Assembly: GCF_000269985.1 (NCBI RefSeq)
Contig: NC_016109.1
Span: 6,165,001-6,229,000 of the forward strand
DNA length: 64,000 bases
From: Kitasatospora setae KM-6054
GTDB lineage: Bacteria; Actinomycetota; Actinomycetes; Streptomycetales; Streptomycetaceae
Direction: 5' to 3'
The translations under genes and the position numbers were made by a program. Of this stretch, positions 38,464 through 46,661 are shown in pieces (position 1 is the stretch's first letter; every line of letters starts with the position of its first letter). The notes under the pieces are model-generated. The model searched no databases, was not told the DNA's origin, and was given only the letters and a program-made list of their open reading frames with translations.

Positions 38464-39519
38464 GTGACGGGATACGTGCCAGTACGGCAGCAGCTCCGGA
38501 CCAGACCCGCCGAGCGGTCCGGCGGACCGCGCCCCGGCGTACCGAAGATCGCCGCGCTCGGCGGCGGCCAGGGCCTGTCCGCCTCGCTGTCGGCGCTGCG
38601 CCGGCTCACCACCGAGCTGACCGCCGTGGTCACCGTCGCCGACGACGGCGGCTCCAGCGGTCGGCTGCGGGCCGAGCTCGGCGTGCTGCCGCCCGGCGAC
38701 CTGCGCAAGGCGCTGGCCGCGCTGTGCGGCGACGACGACTGGGGCCGGACCTGGTCCGAGGTGATCCAGCAGCGCTTCGCCGGCACCGGCGAGCTCGGCG
38801 GCCACGCGGTCGGCAACCTGCTGATCGTCGCGCTCTGGGAGAAGCTCGGCGACCCGGTCGAGGCGCTGAACTGGGTCGGCCGGCTGCTGAACGTCCAGGG
38901 CCGGGTGCTGCCGATGTCCGCCGTCCCGCTGGACATCGAGGCCCAGGTCCGCGGCCACGACCCGCTGCGCCCCGGCGAGACCACCGCGGTGCGCGGCCAG
39001 GCCGCGGTCGCCGTCACCCCCGGCACCGTGCAGTCGATCCGGTTGCTCCCGGACGAGCCGCCCGCCGTCCCGGAGGCCGTGCAGGCCGTCCTGGAGGCCG
39101 ACTGGGTGGTGCTCGGCCCCGGCTCCTGGTTCACCAGCGTGCTGCCGCACCTGCTCGTCCCCGAGCTCGCCAAGGCCCTCACCGAGACCCGGGCCCGCCG
39201 GCTGCTCACCCTCAACCTGGCCCCGCAGCCCGGCGAGACCGAGGGCTTCACCCCGCAGCGCCACCTGGAGGTGATCGCCGACCACGCCCCCGGCCTGGCC
39301 GTGGATGCGATCCTGGTGGACGAGCGGGCGGTCAGCGGCGGCGCCTTCGGGATCGCCGACCTGGCCGGCCTGGAACAGGCCGCCGCCCGGATGGGCGCCG
39401 CCCTGGTGCTCGACTCGGTGGCCCGCGACGACGGCACCCCGCGACACGACGCGGAGCTCTTGGCCGCAGCGTACGACCGGATTTTCCGGACTCATGGAAG
39501 GATCGGCCCATGGCGATGA
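38464..39519 (+). CDS. yvcK: YvcK/CofD-like UDP-GlcNAc-binding protein
   Basis: A 351-residue protein of the YvcK (GlmR) family, linked to cell wall and central carbon metabolism and known to bind UDP-GlcNAc in B. subtilis. The N-terminal loop is ALGGGQGLSASLSALR, followed by VTVADDGGSSGRLR, then LVLGPGSWFTSVLPHLL-type residues. The GTG at 38464 gives a 29-residue basic lead before the fold; a slightly later start is possible. It follows rapZ by 61 bases and overlaps whiA by 10 bases. Confidence 0.92.
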   Translation: MTGYVPVRQQLRTRPAERSGGPRPGVPKIAALGGGQGLSASLSALRRLTTELTAVVTVADDGGSSGRLRAELGVLPPGDLRKALAALCGDDDWGRTWSEVIQQRFAGTGELGGHAVGNLLIVALWEKLGDPVEALNWVGRLLNVQGRVLPMSAVPLDIEAQVRGHDPLRPGETTAVRGQAAVAVTPGTVQSIRLLPDEPPAVPEAVQAVLEADWVVLGPGSWFTSVLPHLLVPELAKALTETRARRLLTLNLAPQPGETEGFTPQRHLEVIADHAPGLAVDAILVDERAVSGGAFGIADLAGLEQAAARMGAALVLDSVARDDGTPRHDAELLAAAYDRIFRTHGRIGPWR

Positions 39520-40490
39520 CGGCAGCGGTGAAAGACGAGATCTCCCGGCTTCCCGTCACCCGTGCCTGCTGCCGCAAGGCGGAGGTCTCGGCGATCCTGC
39601 GCTTCGCGGGCGGACTGCACATTGTGAGCGGGCGCATCGTGATCGAGGCTGAGCTGGACACCGGCATTGCGGCCCGGCGGCTGCGCAAGGACCTCCTGGA
39701 GATCTTCGGACACTCCTCGGATCTGGTGGTGATGGCCCCCGGCGGGCTGCGACGCGGCAGCCGGTACGTGGTGCGGGTGGTGAAGGACGGCGAGCTGCTG
39801 GCCCGGCAGACCGGGCTGGTGGACGGACGAGGGCGCCCGATCCGGGGCCTGCCCCCGGCGGTGGTCTCCGGGGCGACCTGCGACGCGGAGGCCGCCTGGC
39901 GCGGGGCCTTCCTCGCGCACGGCTCGCTCACCGAGCCCGGGCGCTCCTCCTCCCTGGAGATCACCTGCCCGGGTTCGGAGGCGGCGCTCGCCCTGGTCGG
40001 CGCGGCCCGCCGGCTCGGCATCCCGGCGAAGGCCCGCGAGGTCCGCGGCGTCGACCGGGTGGTGATCCGCGACGGCGACGCGATCGGCGCGCTGCTCACC
40101 CGCCTCGGCGCGCACGAGTCCGTGCTGGCCTGGGAGGAGCGCCGGATGCGCCGCGAGGTGCGGGCCACCGCCAACCGGCTGGCCAACTTCGACGACGCCA
40201 ACCTGCGCCGCTCGGCCCGCGCCGCGGTCGCCGCCGGCGCCCGGGTGCAGCGCGCCCTGGAGATCCTCGGCGAGGAGGTGCCCGAGCACCTGGCCGCGGC
40301 CGGCGCGCTGCGCATGCAGCACAAGCAGGCCTCGCTGGAGGAGCTCGGCGCGCTCGCCGACCCGCCGCTCACCAAGGACGCGGTCGCCGGCCGGATCCGC
40401 CGGCTGCTCGCGATGGCCGACAAGCGGGCGGCCGAACTCGGACTGCCCAACACCGAGGCCAACCTCACCGAGGAGATGGCCCTGAACTGA
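39510..40490 (+). CDS. whiA: Sporulation transcription regulator WhiA
   Basis: A 326-residue regulator, required with WhiB for sporulation septation in Streptomyces. The N-terminal half is a LAGLIDADG-homing-endonuclease-like fold lacking nuclease function and the C-terminal half a helix-turn-helix (LEELGALADPPLTKDAVAGR). It starts MAMTAAVKDEISRLPVTR, as in other streptomycetes, with GGAAGGA 8 bases upstream. The ATG lies 10 bases inside yvcK, so the operon is coupled. A hairpin with a pyrimidine tract follows. Confidence 0.97.
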   Translation: MAMTAAVKDEISRLPVTRACCRKAEVSAILRFAGGLHIVSGRIVIEAELDTGIAARRLRKDLLEIFGHSSDLVVMAPGGLRRGSRYVVRVVKDGELLARQTGLVDGRGRPIRGLPPAVVSGATCDAEAAWRGAFLAHGSLTEPGRSSSLEITCPGSEAALALVGAARRLGIPAKAREVRGVDRVVIRDGDAIGALLTRLGAHESVLAWEERRMRREVRATANRLANFDDANLRRSARAAVAAGARVQRALEILGEEVPEHLAAAGALRMQHKQASLEELGALADPPLTKDAVAGRIRRLLAMADKRAAELGLPNTEANLTEEMALN

Positions 40491-40522
40491 CGGTCGGTCA
40501 ACCGTCCGACGGCACACCCCGA

Positions 40523-40574
40523 GGGGCGTGCGGAGCAGCTCGCGGCAGCCGCCGCGGCGCACTCCGCGCGCCCC
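40523..40574 (+). terminator. Terminator of the uvrC-whiA operon
   Basis: GGGGCGTGCGGAG (40523-40535) pairs with 40562-40574 including one G-U pair, with a structured 26-base loop, followed by TTTC. Confidence 0.65.
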
Positions 40575-40720
40575 TTTCGTACGCCCCGGCCATTGCGTCC
40601 GACCGGTGAGGCGATGTGCCTTGCGACACTTGGGAGAGGTAGGGTCAGCAGTGGTCGGGGACAACCCAAATTTCACCCCCGTCGGGCTCCGGCCCGGCGT
40701 ACCTAAGAGGAGATCGGTTC

Positions 40721-41728
40721 GTGACGATCCGGGTAGGCATCAACGGGTTCGGCCGCATCGGCCGCAACTTCTTCCGTGCGGTCAAGTCCCAGGGCGCTGA
40801 CATCGAGATCGTCGGTGTCAACGACCTGACCGACACCAAGACGCTGGCTCACCTGCTCAAGTACGACACCACTCTCGGTACCTTCCCCGGCGAGGTCTCG
40901 CACACCGAGGACAGCATCACCGTCGACGGTCACACCTTCAAGGTCACCGCCGAGCGCGACCCCGCCAACCTTCCCTGGGCTGCCCTGGGCGCCGACATCG
41001 TCGTCGAGTCCACCGGCATCTTCACCAAGGCCGATGCTGCGAAGAAGCACATCACCGCCGGTGCCAAGAAGGTCATCATCTCGGCGCCCGCCAGCGACGA
41101 GGACATCACCATCGTCCTGGGCGTCAACGAGGACAAGTACGACGCGGCGGCGCACGACATCATCTCGAACGCCTCCTGCACCACCAACTGCGTGGCGCCG
41201 ATGGCGAAGGTCCTGCACGAGAACTTCGGCATCGTCAAGGGCCTGATGACGACCGTGCACGCCTTCACCAACGACCAGGTCACCCTGGACTTCCCGCACA
41301 AGGACCTGCGTCGCGCCCGCGCCGCCTCGCAGAACATCATCCCGACCTCGACCGGTGCCGCCAAGGCCACCGCCCTGGTCCTCCCGGAGCTCAAGGGCAA
41401 GCTGGACGGCACCTCGCTGCGCGTCCCGGTCCCGACCGGCTCCATCACCGACCTGGTGGTCACCCTCGAGCGCGAGGTCACCAAGGACGAGGTCAACGCG
41501 GCCTTCCAGAAGGCCGCCCAGGAGGGTCCGCTCAAGGGCTACCTGGCGTACACCGAGGACCCGATCGTCTCCTCGGACATCGTGAACGACCCGCACTCCT
41601 GCATCTTCGACTCGCAGCTGACGATGGTCCAGGGCAACCAGGTCAAGGTGCTCGGCTGGTACGACAACGAGTTCGGCTACTCCAACCGCCTCGTCAACCT
41701 GGTCTCCCTCGTCGGCGACCAGCTCTGA
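40721..41728 (+). CDS. gap: Glyceraldehyde-3-phosphate dehydrogenase, type I
   Basis: A 335-residue glycolytic enzyme converting glyceraldehyde-3-phosphate to 1,3-bisphosphoglycerate with NAD+. The nucleotide loop is GINGFGRIGRN, the catalytic cysteine is in NASCTTNCVAP (C153) and the partner histidine is H180. AAGAGGAG precedes the GTG. The gene uses noticeably more U-ending codons than its neighbours in its first 150 codons, as seen in highly expressed genes. A -10-like TAGGGT is at 40640. A hairpin separates it from pgk. Confidence 0.97.
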   Translation: MTIRVGINGFGRIGRNFFRAVKSQGADIEIVGVNDLTDTKTLAHLLKYDTTLGTFPGEVSHTEDSITVDGHTFKVTAERDPANLPWAALGADIVVESTGIFTKADAAKKHITAGAKKVIISAPASDEDITIVLGVNEDKYDAAAHDIISNASCTTNCVAPMAKVLHENFGIVKGLMTTVHAFTNDQVTLDFPHKDLRRARAASQNIIPTSTGAAKATALVLPELKGKLDGTSLRVPVPTGSITDLVVTLEREVTKDEVNAAFQKAAQEGPLKGYLAYTEDPIVSSDIVNDPHSCIFDSQLTMVQGNQVKVLGWYDNEFGYSNRLVNLVSLVGDQL

Positions 41729-41756
41729 CCCCAGCGGTAGCTGACGTGACGTAAGG

Positions 41757-41797
41757 GGCAGGGCCCGGACGGCTGTCACCGCCGACCGGGCCCTGCC
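41757..41797 (+). terminator. Hairpin terminator or attenuator between gap and pgk
   Basis: A 12-bp stem (GGCAGGGCCCGG, 41757-41768, with 41786-41797) continues past one A-A mismatch into 4 more pairs. It would make gap largely monocistronic and set a gap-to-pgk expression ratio. Confidence 0.7.
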
Positions 41798-41879
41798 GCT
41801 GCGCCCCCTCGTCCGTCCTACCCCCACCGGTGGCCCGCCGTCGTGTCGCCGTCTGCGCACCGTTCCACCCCTGAGGAGC

Positions 41880-43091
41880 ATGACCGTGAAGACGATCGAA
41901 GACCTGGAGGTCTCCGGCAAGCGGGTGTTCGTCCGCGCCGACCTCAACGTGCCGCTGTCCGGCGACACCATCACCGACGACGGCCGGATCCGGGCCGTCG
42001 CGCCGACCATCGCCAAGCTCGTCGAGCGCGGCGCGCGCGTGGTGGTCGCCTCGCACCTGGGCCGTCCCAAGGGCGAGCCGGACCCGAAGTTCTCCCTCGC
42101 GCCGGTGGCCGTCCGCCTCGGCGAGATCCTCGGCCGACCGGTGGCGTTCGCCACCGACACCGTCGGGGACAGCGCGAAGGCCACCGTCGCCGCCCTCGGC
42201 GACGGCGAGGTCACGCTGCTGGAGAACCTGCGCTTCAACGCCGGCGAGACGTCCAAGGACGACGCCGAGCGCGGCGCGTTCGCCGACGCCCTGGCCACCC
42301 TGGCGGACCTGTACGTCGGCGACGGCTTCGGCGCGGTGCACCGCAAGCACGCCTCCGTCTACGACCTCCCGGCCCGGCTGCCGCACGCGGTCGGCGACCT
42401 GATCGCCACCGAGGTGGGCGTCCTCAAGCGCCTCACCGAGGACGTGGCCCGCCCGTACGTGGTGGTGCTCGGCGGCTCGAAGGTCTCCGACAAGGTCGGC
42501 GTGATCGAGAACCTGCTCGGCAAGGCCGACCGGATCCTGATCGGCGGCGGCATGATGTACACCTTCATCGCGGCCCAGGGCCACGGCGTGGGCGCCTCGC
42601 TGCTCCAGGAGGACCAGATCCCGGTCGTCCAGGACTACCTGAAGCGCGGCGCCGAGCAGGGCGTCGAGTTCGTGATCCCGCTGGACACCGCGGTGTCCTC
42701 GTCGTTCCCGGACGTCAAGGGCGGCGCCCCGGTCGAGGACTACGCGGTCGTCGACGTGGACGCGATCCCGGACGGCGCGCTCGGCCTGGACATCGGCCCG
42801 AAGACCGCGCAGCTGTTCGCGGAGAAGATCGCCGACGCGAAGACGGTGTTCTGGAACGGCCCGATGGGCGTCTTCGAGCACCCGGCGTTCGCCGACGGCA
42901 CCCGGGCGGTCGCCCAGGCGCTGCTCGACTCCGACGCGTTCACCGTGGTCGGCGGCGGCGACTCGGCGGCGGCGGTCCGCACCCTGGGGTTCGACGAGGC
43001 GAAGTTCGGACACATCTCGACCGGCGGTGGCGCGAGCCTCGAGTACCTGGAGGGCAAGACGCTCCCCGGTCTCGCCGCCCTGGAGGACTGA
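41880..43091 (+). CDS. pgk: Phosphoglycerate kinase
   Basis: A 403-residue two-domain kinase making ATP from 1,3-bisphosphoglycerate. The signature RVFVRADLNVPLSG is at the N-terminus; the nucleotide-binding region near the C-terminus reads VVGGGDSAAAVRTLG. The ATG at 41880 has GAGGAGC immediately before it (spacing short), and GTGAAG three codons in is an alternative. tpiA follows after 7 bases, so they form one operon. Confidence 0.97.
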   Translation: MTVKTIEDLEVSGKRVFVRADLNVPLSGDTITDDGRIRAVAPTIAKLVERGARVVVASHLGRPKGEPDPKFSLAPVAVRLGEILGRPVAFATDTVGDSAKATVAALGDGEVTLLENLRFNAGETSKDDAERGAFADALATLADLYVGDGFGAVHRKHASVYDLPARLPHAVGDLIATEVGVLKRLTEDVARPYVVVLGGSKVSDKVGVIENLLGKADRILIGGGMMYTFIAAQGHGVGASLLQEDQIPVVQDYLKRGAEQGVEFVIPLDTAVSSSFPDVKGGAPVEDYAVVDVDAIPDGALGLDIGPKTAQLFAEKIADAKTVFWNGPMGVFEHPAFADGTRAVAQALLDSDAFTVVGGGDSAAAVRTLGFDEAKFGHISTGGGASLEYLEGKTLPGLAALED

Positions 43092-43098
43092 GAAAGAC

Positions 43099-43884
43099 AT
43101 GACTGAGCGTCTCCCGCTGATGGCGGGCAACTGGAAGATGAACCTCGACCACCTCGAGGCCATCCAGCACACCCAGAAGCTGGCGTTCTCGCTGGCCGAC
43201 AAGGACTACGAGGCCGTCGAGGTCGCCGTCCTGGTCCCGTTCACCGACCTGCGCTCGGTGCAGACCCTGGTCGACGGCGACAAGCTGAAGCTCAAGTACG
43301 GCTCGCAGGACATCTCGCGGCACGACGGCGGGGCCTACACCGGCGAGATCTCCGGCCCGATGCTGGCGAAGCTGAAGGCCGCCTACGCGGTGATCGGCCA
43401 CTCCGAGCGCCGCCAGTACCACGGCGAGAACGAGGAGATCGTCAACGCCAAGGTGAAGGCCGCCTACCGCCACGGGATCACCCCGATCCTGTGCATCGGC
43501 GAGCCGCTGGAGGTCCGCAAGGCGGGCACCCACGTCGCGCACACCCTGGCGCAGCTCGACGGCGCGCTGGACGGCGTCCCGGCGTCCGACGCCGAGAGCG
43601 TCGTCGTCGCGTACGAGCCGGTCTGGGCGATCGGCACCGGCGAGGTGGCCACCCCCGAGGACGCGCAGGAGGTCTGCGGCGCGATCCGGGCCCGGCTCGC
43701 CGAGCTGTACGGCCCCGAGCTGGCCGGCAAGGTCCGCGTGCTGTACGGCGGTTCGGTGAAGTCCTCGTCCGCGGCCGGCCTGATGGCCAAGCCGGACGTC
43801 GACGGCGCCCTGATCGGCGGTGCCTCGCTGGACGCCGAGGAGTTCGTCAAGATCGTGCGCTACCGTGAGCAGGCAGTAGGCTAA
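43099..43884 (+). CDS. tpiA: Triosephosphate isomerase
   Basis: A 261-residue TIM barrel that interconverts dihydroxyacetone phosphate and glyceraldehyde-3-phosphate. Catalytic residues are K13 (AGNWKMN), H101 (VIGHSERR) and E173 (AYEPVWAIGTG); the phosphate loop GGSVKSSSAA and GALIGGASL are intact. It starts 7 bases after the pgk stop with a weak GAGAAAG site, suggesting translational dependence on pgk. secG follows. Confidence 0.97.
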   Translation: MTERLPLMAGNWKMNLDHLEAIQHTQKLAFSLADKDYEAVEVAVLVPFTDLRSVQTLVDGDKLKLKYGSQDISRHDGGAYTGEISGPMLAKLKAAYAVIGHSERRQYHGENEEIVNAKVKAAYRHGITPILCIGEPLEVRKAGTHVAHTLAQLDGALDGVPASDAESVVVAYEPVWAIGTGEVATPEDAQEVCGAIRARLAELYGPELAGKVRVLYGGSVKSSSAAGLMAKPDVDGALIGGASLDAEEFVKIVRYREQAVG

Positions 43885-43908
43885 CGCCCCTGCGGCAACG
43901 TAGGCTTT

Positions 43909-43940
43909 GGGGCCGGACCGCGAGGAGCGGGCCCGGCCCC
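43909..43940 (+). terminator. Hairpin between tpiA and secG
   Basis: GGGGCCGG pairs with CCGGCCCC (43909-43916 with 43933-43940), followed by TTCG. A -10-like TAGGCT (43901-43906) just upstream means it could also lie in the secG leader. Confidence 0.4.
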
Positions 43941-43971
43941 TTCGCCGAAGATTCGAGAGAGTTGGTCCGTC

Positions 43972-44205
43972 GTGGTTCTCGGGTTCGAGATTGCTCTGAT
44001 CGTCCTCAGCGCGCTGCTGATCCTGATGGTGCTGCTGCACAAGGGCAAGGGCGGCGGTCTGTCGGACATGTTCGGTGGCGGCGCGGCCTCCACCGGTGGC
44101 GGTTCCGCGGTGGCCGAGCGCAACCTCGACCGCATCACCGTGATCCTGGGCATCGCCTGGTTCGCGTGCATCGTGGTCCTCGGTCTGCTGCTCAAGACCA
44201 ACTGA
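43972..44205 (+). CDS. secG: Preprotein translocase subunit SecG
   Basis: A 77-residue inner-membrane protein of the SecYEG channel. Two membrane helices (residues 3-22 and 52-72) flank a glycine-rich loop containing HKGKGGGLSDMFGGG, the family hallmark. The start is a GTG at 43972 with GAGAGAG about 10 bases upstream. Linkage to tpiA is standard in Gram-positive genomes. Confidence 0.95.
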   Translation: MVLGFEIALIVLSALLILMVLLHKGKGGGLSDMFGGGAASTGGGSAVAERNLDRITVILGIAWFACIVVLGLLLKTN

Positions 44206-44248
44206 CACCAACTCGGCGGGCGATGGTGGCGCAGGCTTAACTCCCGCT

Positions 44249-44254
44249 TACACT
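44249..44254 (+). promoter_or_regulatory. -10 element of the rbpA-family gene
   Basis: TACACT is a good -10 hexamer 65 bases before the GTG start. No clear -35 is seen and no SigR-type motif was found here. Confidence 0.4.
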
Positions 44255-44319
44255 AGGACGACTTCGCCACCGTCCGCCCAGCCGCGGCCGGACGGCACCA
44301 GCACGCAGGGAGTCAGACC

Positions 44320-44655
44320 GTGGCAAGTGGCAACGCGATCCGAGGCAGCAGAGTCGGCGCCGGCCCGATGGGCGAAGCGGAGCGCGGCGAATCCGCCCCG
44401 CGCAACCGCATCTCCTTCTGGTGCGCCAACAAGCACGAGACGCGTCCGAGTTTCGCCGCCGAGGCGGCCATCCCGGACACCTGGGACTGCCCGCGCTGCG
44501 GCTTCCCGGCCGGCCAGGACGAGCACAACCCGCCCGCCCCGGCCCGCAACGAGCCCTACAAGACCCACCTCGCCTACGTCCGCGAGCGCCGCACCGACGC
44601 GGACGGCGAGGCGATCCTCGCCGAGGCGCTGGCCAAGCTGCGCGGCGAGATCTGA
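44320..44655 (+). CDS. RbpA-family RNA polymerase-binding protein (probable paralogue)
   Basis: A 111-residue protein of the actinobacterial RbpA family, which binds the principal sigma factor and RNA polymerase. It has a leading basic helix (IRGSR), a zinc-type core (WCANKHE, C35 and H39; DCPRCG with two Cys) and the sigma-interaction motif KTHLAYVRERRT followed by a helix LAEALAKLR. Compared with the RbpA sequences I know (THWDMLLERRS), several contact residues differ, so this is probably the second copy found next to secG rather than the main RbpA. GTG start. Confidence 0.85.
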   Translation: MASGNAIRGSRVGAGPMGEAERGESAPRNRISFWCANKHETRPSFAAEAAIPDTWDCPRCGFPAGQDEHNPPAPARNEPYKTHLAYVRERRTDADGEAILAEALAKLRGEI

Positions 44656-44674
44656 GCACGGAGCGCTGAGGCGC

Positions 44675-44705
44675 GAGGGCGCCACCGGTCACCGGTGGCG
44701 CCCTC
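44675..44705 (+). terminator. Hairpin terminator after the rbpA-family gene
   Basis: A perfect 15-bp palindrome GAGGGCGCCACCGGT around one base, 20 bases past the stop. Confidence 0.75.
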
Positions 44706-44738
44706 CGCGCGTTCCGGCGGGGGTGCCGGGGAGCGCGG

Positions 44739-44771
44739 AAGGCCCGGTCCGCGCGGGGCGGACCGGGCCTT
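44739..44771 (-). terminator. Hairpin terminator after pgl
   Basis: A perfect 14-bp stem AAGGCCCGGTCCGC (44739-44752 with 44758-44771) with a 5-base loop, 17 bases past the pgl stop on the minus strand. Confidence 0.75.
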
Positions 44772-44787
44772 CGGGGATGGCGGTGAC

Positions 44788-45525
44788 TCAGGCGGTCTTG
44801 CCCGCCGCCGCGTCGTCCAGCAGCCAGAGCGTGCGCTCGGTGCCGGTGACCGCGCCGGCCGGGGCCGTGGCGGCGCCGGGGGAGGTGCGGGCCAGGGCGA
44901 CCGCGTCCGCCTTGTCCTGGCCGGCCGCCAGCAGCCAGACCTGGCGGGCGTGGTGCAGCGCCGGGAGGGTCAGCGAGAGGCGGGTCGGCGGGGGCTTGGG
45001 GGAGTCGTGGACCGCGATGACGGTGCCGTCGGCCTGCTCGGTGCCCGGGTGGCCGGGGAAGAGCGAGGCGACGTGCGCGTCCGGGCCGACGCCGAGCAGC
45101 AGCACGTCGAACAGCGGCAGCGCCTCGCCGGGGGCGGCGGCCGCGGCCAGTTCGGCGGCGTAGCGGGCGGCGGCCTGCTCGGCGGGGGCGCCGTCGGCCG
45201 GGGGCATCTCGTGCACCCGGGCGCCGAGCGGCCGGACGGCGTCCAGGAACGCGGCCGCCTGGACGGCGTTGCGCTCCGGGTCGCCGGCCGGCAGGTAGCG
45301 CTCGTCGCCCCACCACAGCTCGACGTGCGCCCAGTCGACCGCGTCGCGCGCCGGGTGGGCGGCGAGCGCGGCGAGCAGGGCGTTGCCGTTGCGGCCGCCG
45401 GTGAGCACCAGGTGCGCGGTGCCCCGGGCGGCCTGGGCGTCGGCCACGGCGGTCAGCAGCCGGGCGGCGGCCGCCTGGGCGAGCAGCGCCGCGTCCCGGT
45501 GGACCAGGACGAGGTCGGAGCTCAC
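44788..45525 (-). CDS. pgl: 6-phosphogluconolactonase
   Basis: A 245-residue enzyme hydrolysing 6-phosphogluconolactone in the oxidative pentose phosphate pathway. Motifs LVLTGGRNGNALLAAL, VELWWGDERYLPAGDPERN and LLGVGPDAHVASLFPGH are diagnostic. The GTG at 45525 overlaps the opcA stop by 4 bases (GTGA). It is last in the tkt-tal-zwf-opcA-pgl gene order, so the first two oxidative steps are made together. Confidence 0.95.
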   Translation of the reverse strand: MSSDLVLVHRDAALLAQAAAARLLTAVADAQAARGTAHLVLTGGRNGNALLAALAAHPARDAVDWAHVELWWGDERYLPAGDPERNAVQAAAFLDAVRPLGARVHEMPPADGAPAEQAAARYAAELAAAAAPGEALPLFDVLLLGVGPDAHVASLFPGHPGTEQADGTVIAVHDSPKPPPTRLSLTLPALHHARQVWLLAAGQDKADAVALARTSPGAATAPAGAVTGTERTLWLLDDAAAGKTA

Positions 45526-46661
45526 TGGCCGCTCCGCTTGCGCGGCGCGGTCTTCTTCGCGGTGGCCTTCTTGGCGGCGGTCTTCTTCGCCGCCGCCTTC
45601 TCCGGCAGCTTGGCGGTGACCCGGGCCGGGGCGGCGACCGCCGCCTCGACCACCTTGGGCTCCTCCGGCTCCGCCGCGGCGGGGGCCGCGGCCTCCACGG
45701 TGCCGCCGGGGCCCGCGTGCCCGACGCCGGCGATCCGCTCGCGCAGCCGGTCGACCGGGGTGCGGACGGCGGTGGCGTAGATGTCGTCGGGGTCGAGGCG
45801 GCGCAGCTCCTCGGCGATCAGCTCGGCGGTGTCGCGGCGCTTGAGCGCGACCATCCGGTCGGGCGCGCCGGGCATGCAGAGCGTGCCGAGCAGGCCGTCG
45901 GGGCGGTCGAGGGTGATGTCGCCGTCCTTGGTGCGCAGCCGGACGGCGGTGATGCCGGGGCCGCCGGTGACGACCCGCTCGACCTGGACCCGCAGCCGGT
46001 TGTGCAGCCACAGGCCGAGCAGTTCGACGCTGGGGTTGTACGACTCGCCCTCGACCACCGCGCCGGTGATCTCCACCTCGCGCTGGTCCAGGGCGGCGGC
46101 CAGCATGGAGCGCCAGCCGGTGATCCTGGTCCAGGCGAGGTCGGTGTCGCCGGGGGTGTAGCCGGCCGCCCGCTGGGCGAGCTGGCCGACCGGGGACTCG
46201 GCGGTCACCGCGTCGGTGATCCGCCGCTGGGCGAGCGCGCCGAGCGGGTCCTGCGCCGGGTTGAGCGGCGCGTTGTCCGGCCACCAGACCACCACGGGGG
46301 CGTCCGGCAGCAGCAGCGGCAGCACCACGGACTGGGCGTGCGCGGCGAGTTCGCCGTGCATCCGGAGGACGACCGTCTCGCCGCTGCCCGCGTCGGTGCC
46401 GACCAGGATCTCCGCGTCGAGCCGGGTCTCGGCCCGGGCGCGCGGCGAGCGGCCGGCCCGCTTGATGACGGCGAGGGTCCGCGAGGGGTGCTCGCGGGAG
46501 GCGTCGTTGGCGGCCTTGAGGGCGTCGTAGGCGCTGCCCTCGTCGGTCACGATGACCAGGGTCAGCACCATGCCGGCGGCGGTCGAGCCGCTGGCCCGGC
46601 GGGCGTCCATCAAGGCGGCGTTGATCTTGCTGGAGGTGGTGTCGGTCAGGTCGATCTTCAT
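45522..46661 (-). CDS. opcA: Glucose-6-phosphate dehydrogenase assembly protein OpcA
   Basis: A 379-residue protein needed for active G6P dehydrogenase in actinobacteria and cyanobacteria. It begins MKIDLTDTTSSKINAALMDAR and has PVVVWWPDNAP and AWTRITGWRSMLAAALDQ, as usual. The C-terminal 80 residues are an Ala/Pro/Glu linker and a lysine-alanine tail (AAKKTAAKKATAKKTAPRKR), histone H1-like, an addition of unclear purpose. The ATG overlaps the zwf stop by 4 bases and the stop overlaps pgl, so all three are coupled. Confidence 0.94.
   Translation of the reverse strand: MKIDLTDTTSSKINAALMDARRASGSTAAGMVLTLVIVTDEGSAYDALKAANDASREHPSRTLAVIKRAGRSPRARAETRLDAEILVGTDAGSGETVVLRMHGELAAHAQSVVLPLLLPDAPVVVWWPDNAPLNPAQDPLGALAQRRITDAVTAESPVGQLAQRAAGYTPGDTDLAWTRITGWRSMLAAALDQREVEITGAVVEGESYNPSVELLGLWLHNRLRVQVERVVTGGPGITAVRLRTKDGDITLDRPDGLLGTLCMPGAPDRMVALKRRDTAELIAEELRRLDPDDIYATAVRTPVDRLRERIAGVGHAGPGGTVEAAAPAAAEPEEPKVVEAAVAAPARVTAKLPEKAAAKKTAAKKATAKKTAPRKRSGQ

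Noticed and set aside
44206..44319. SigR-type promoter before the rbpA-family gene
   Set aside because: The main S. coelicolor rbpA is a SigR target, but no GGGAAT-N18-GTT pattern was found here, only a -10-like TACACT.
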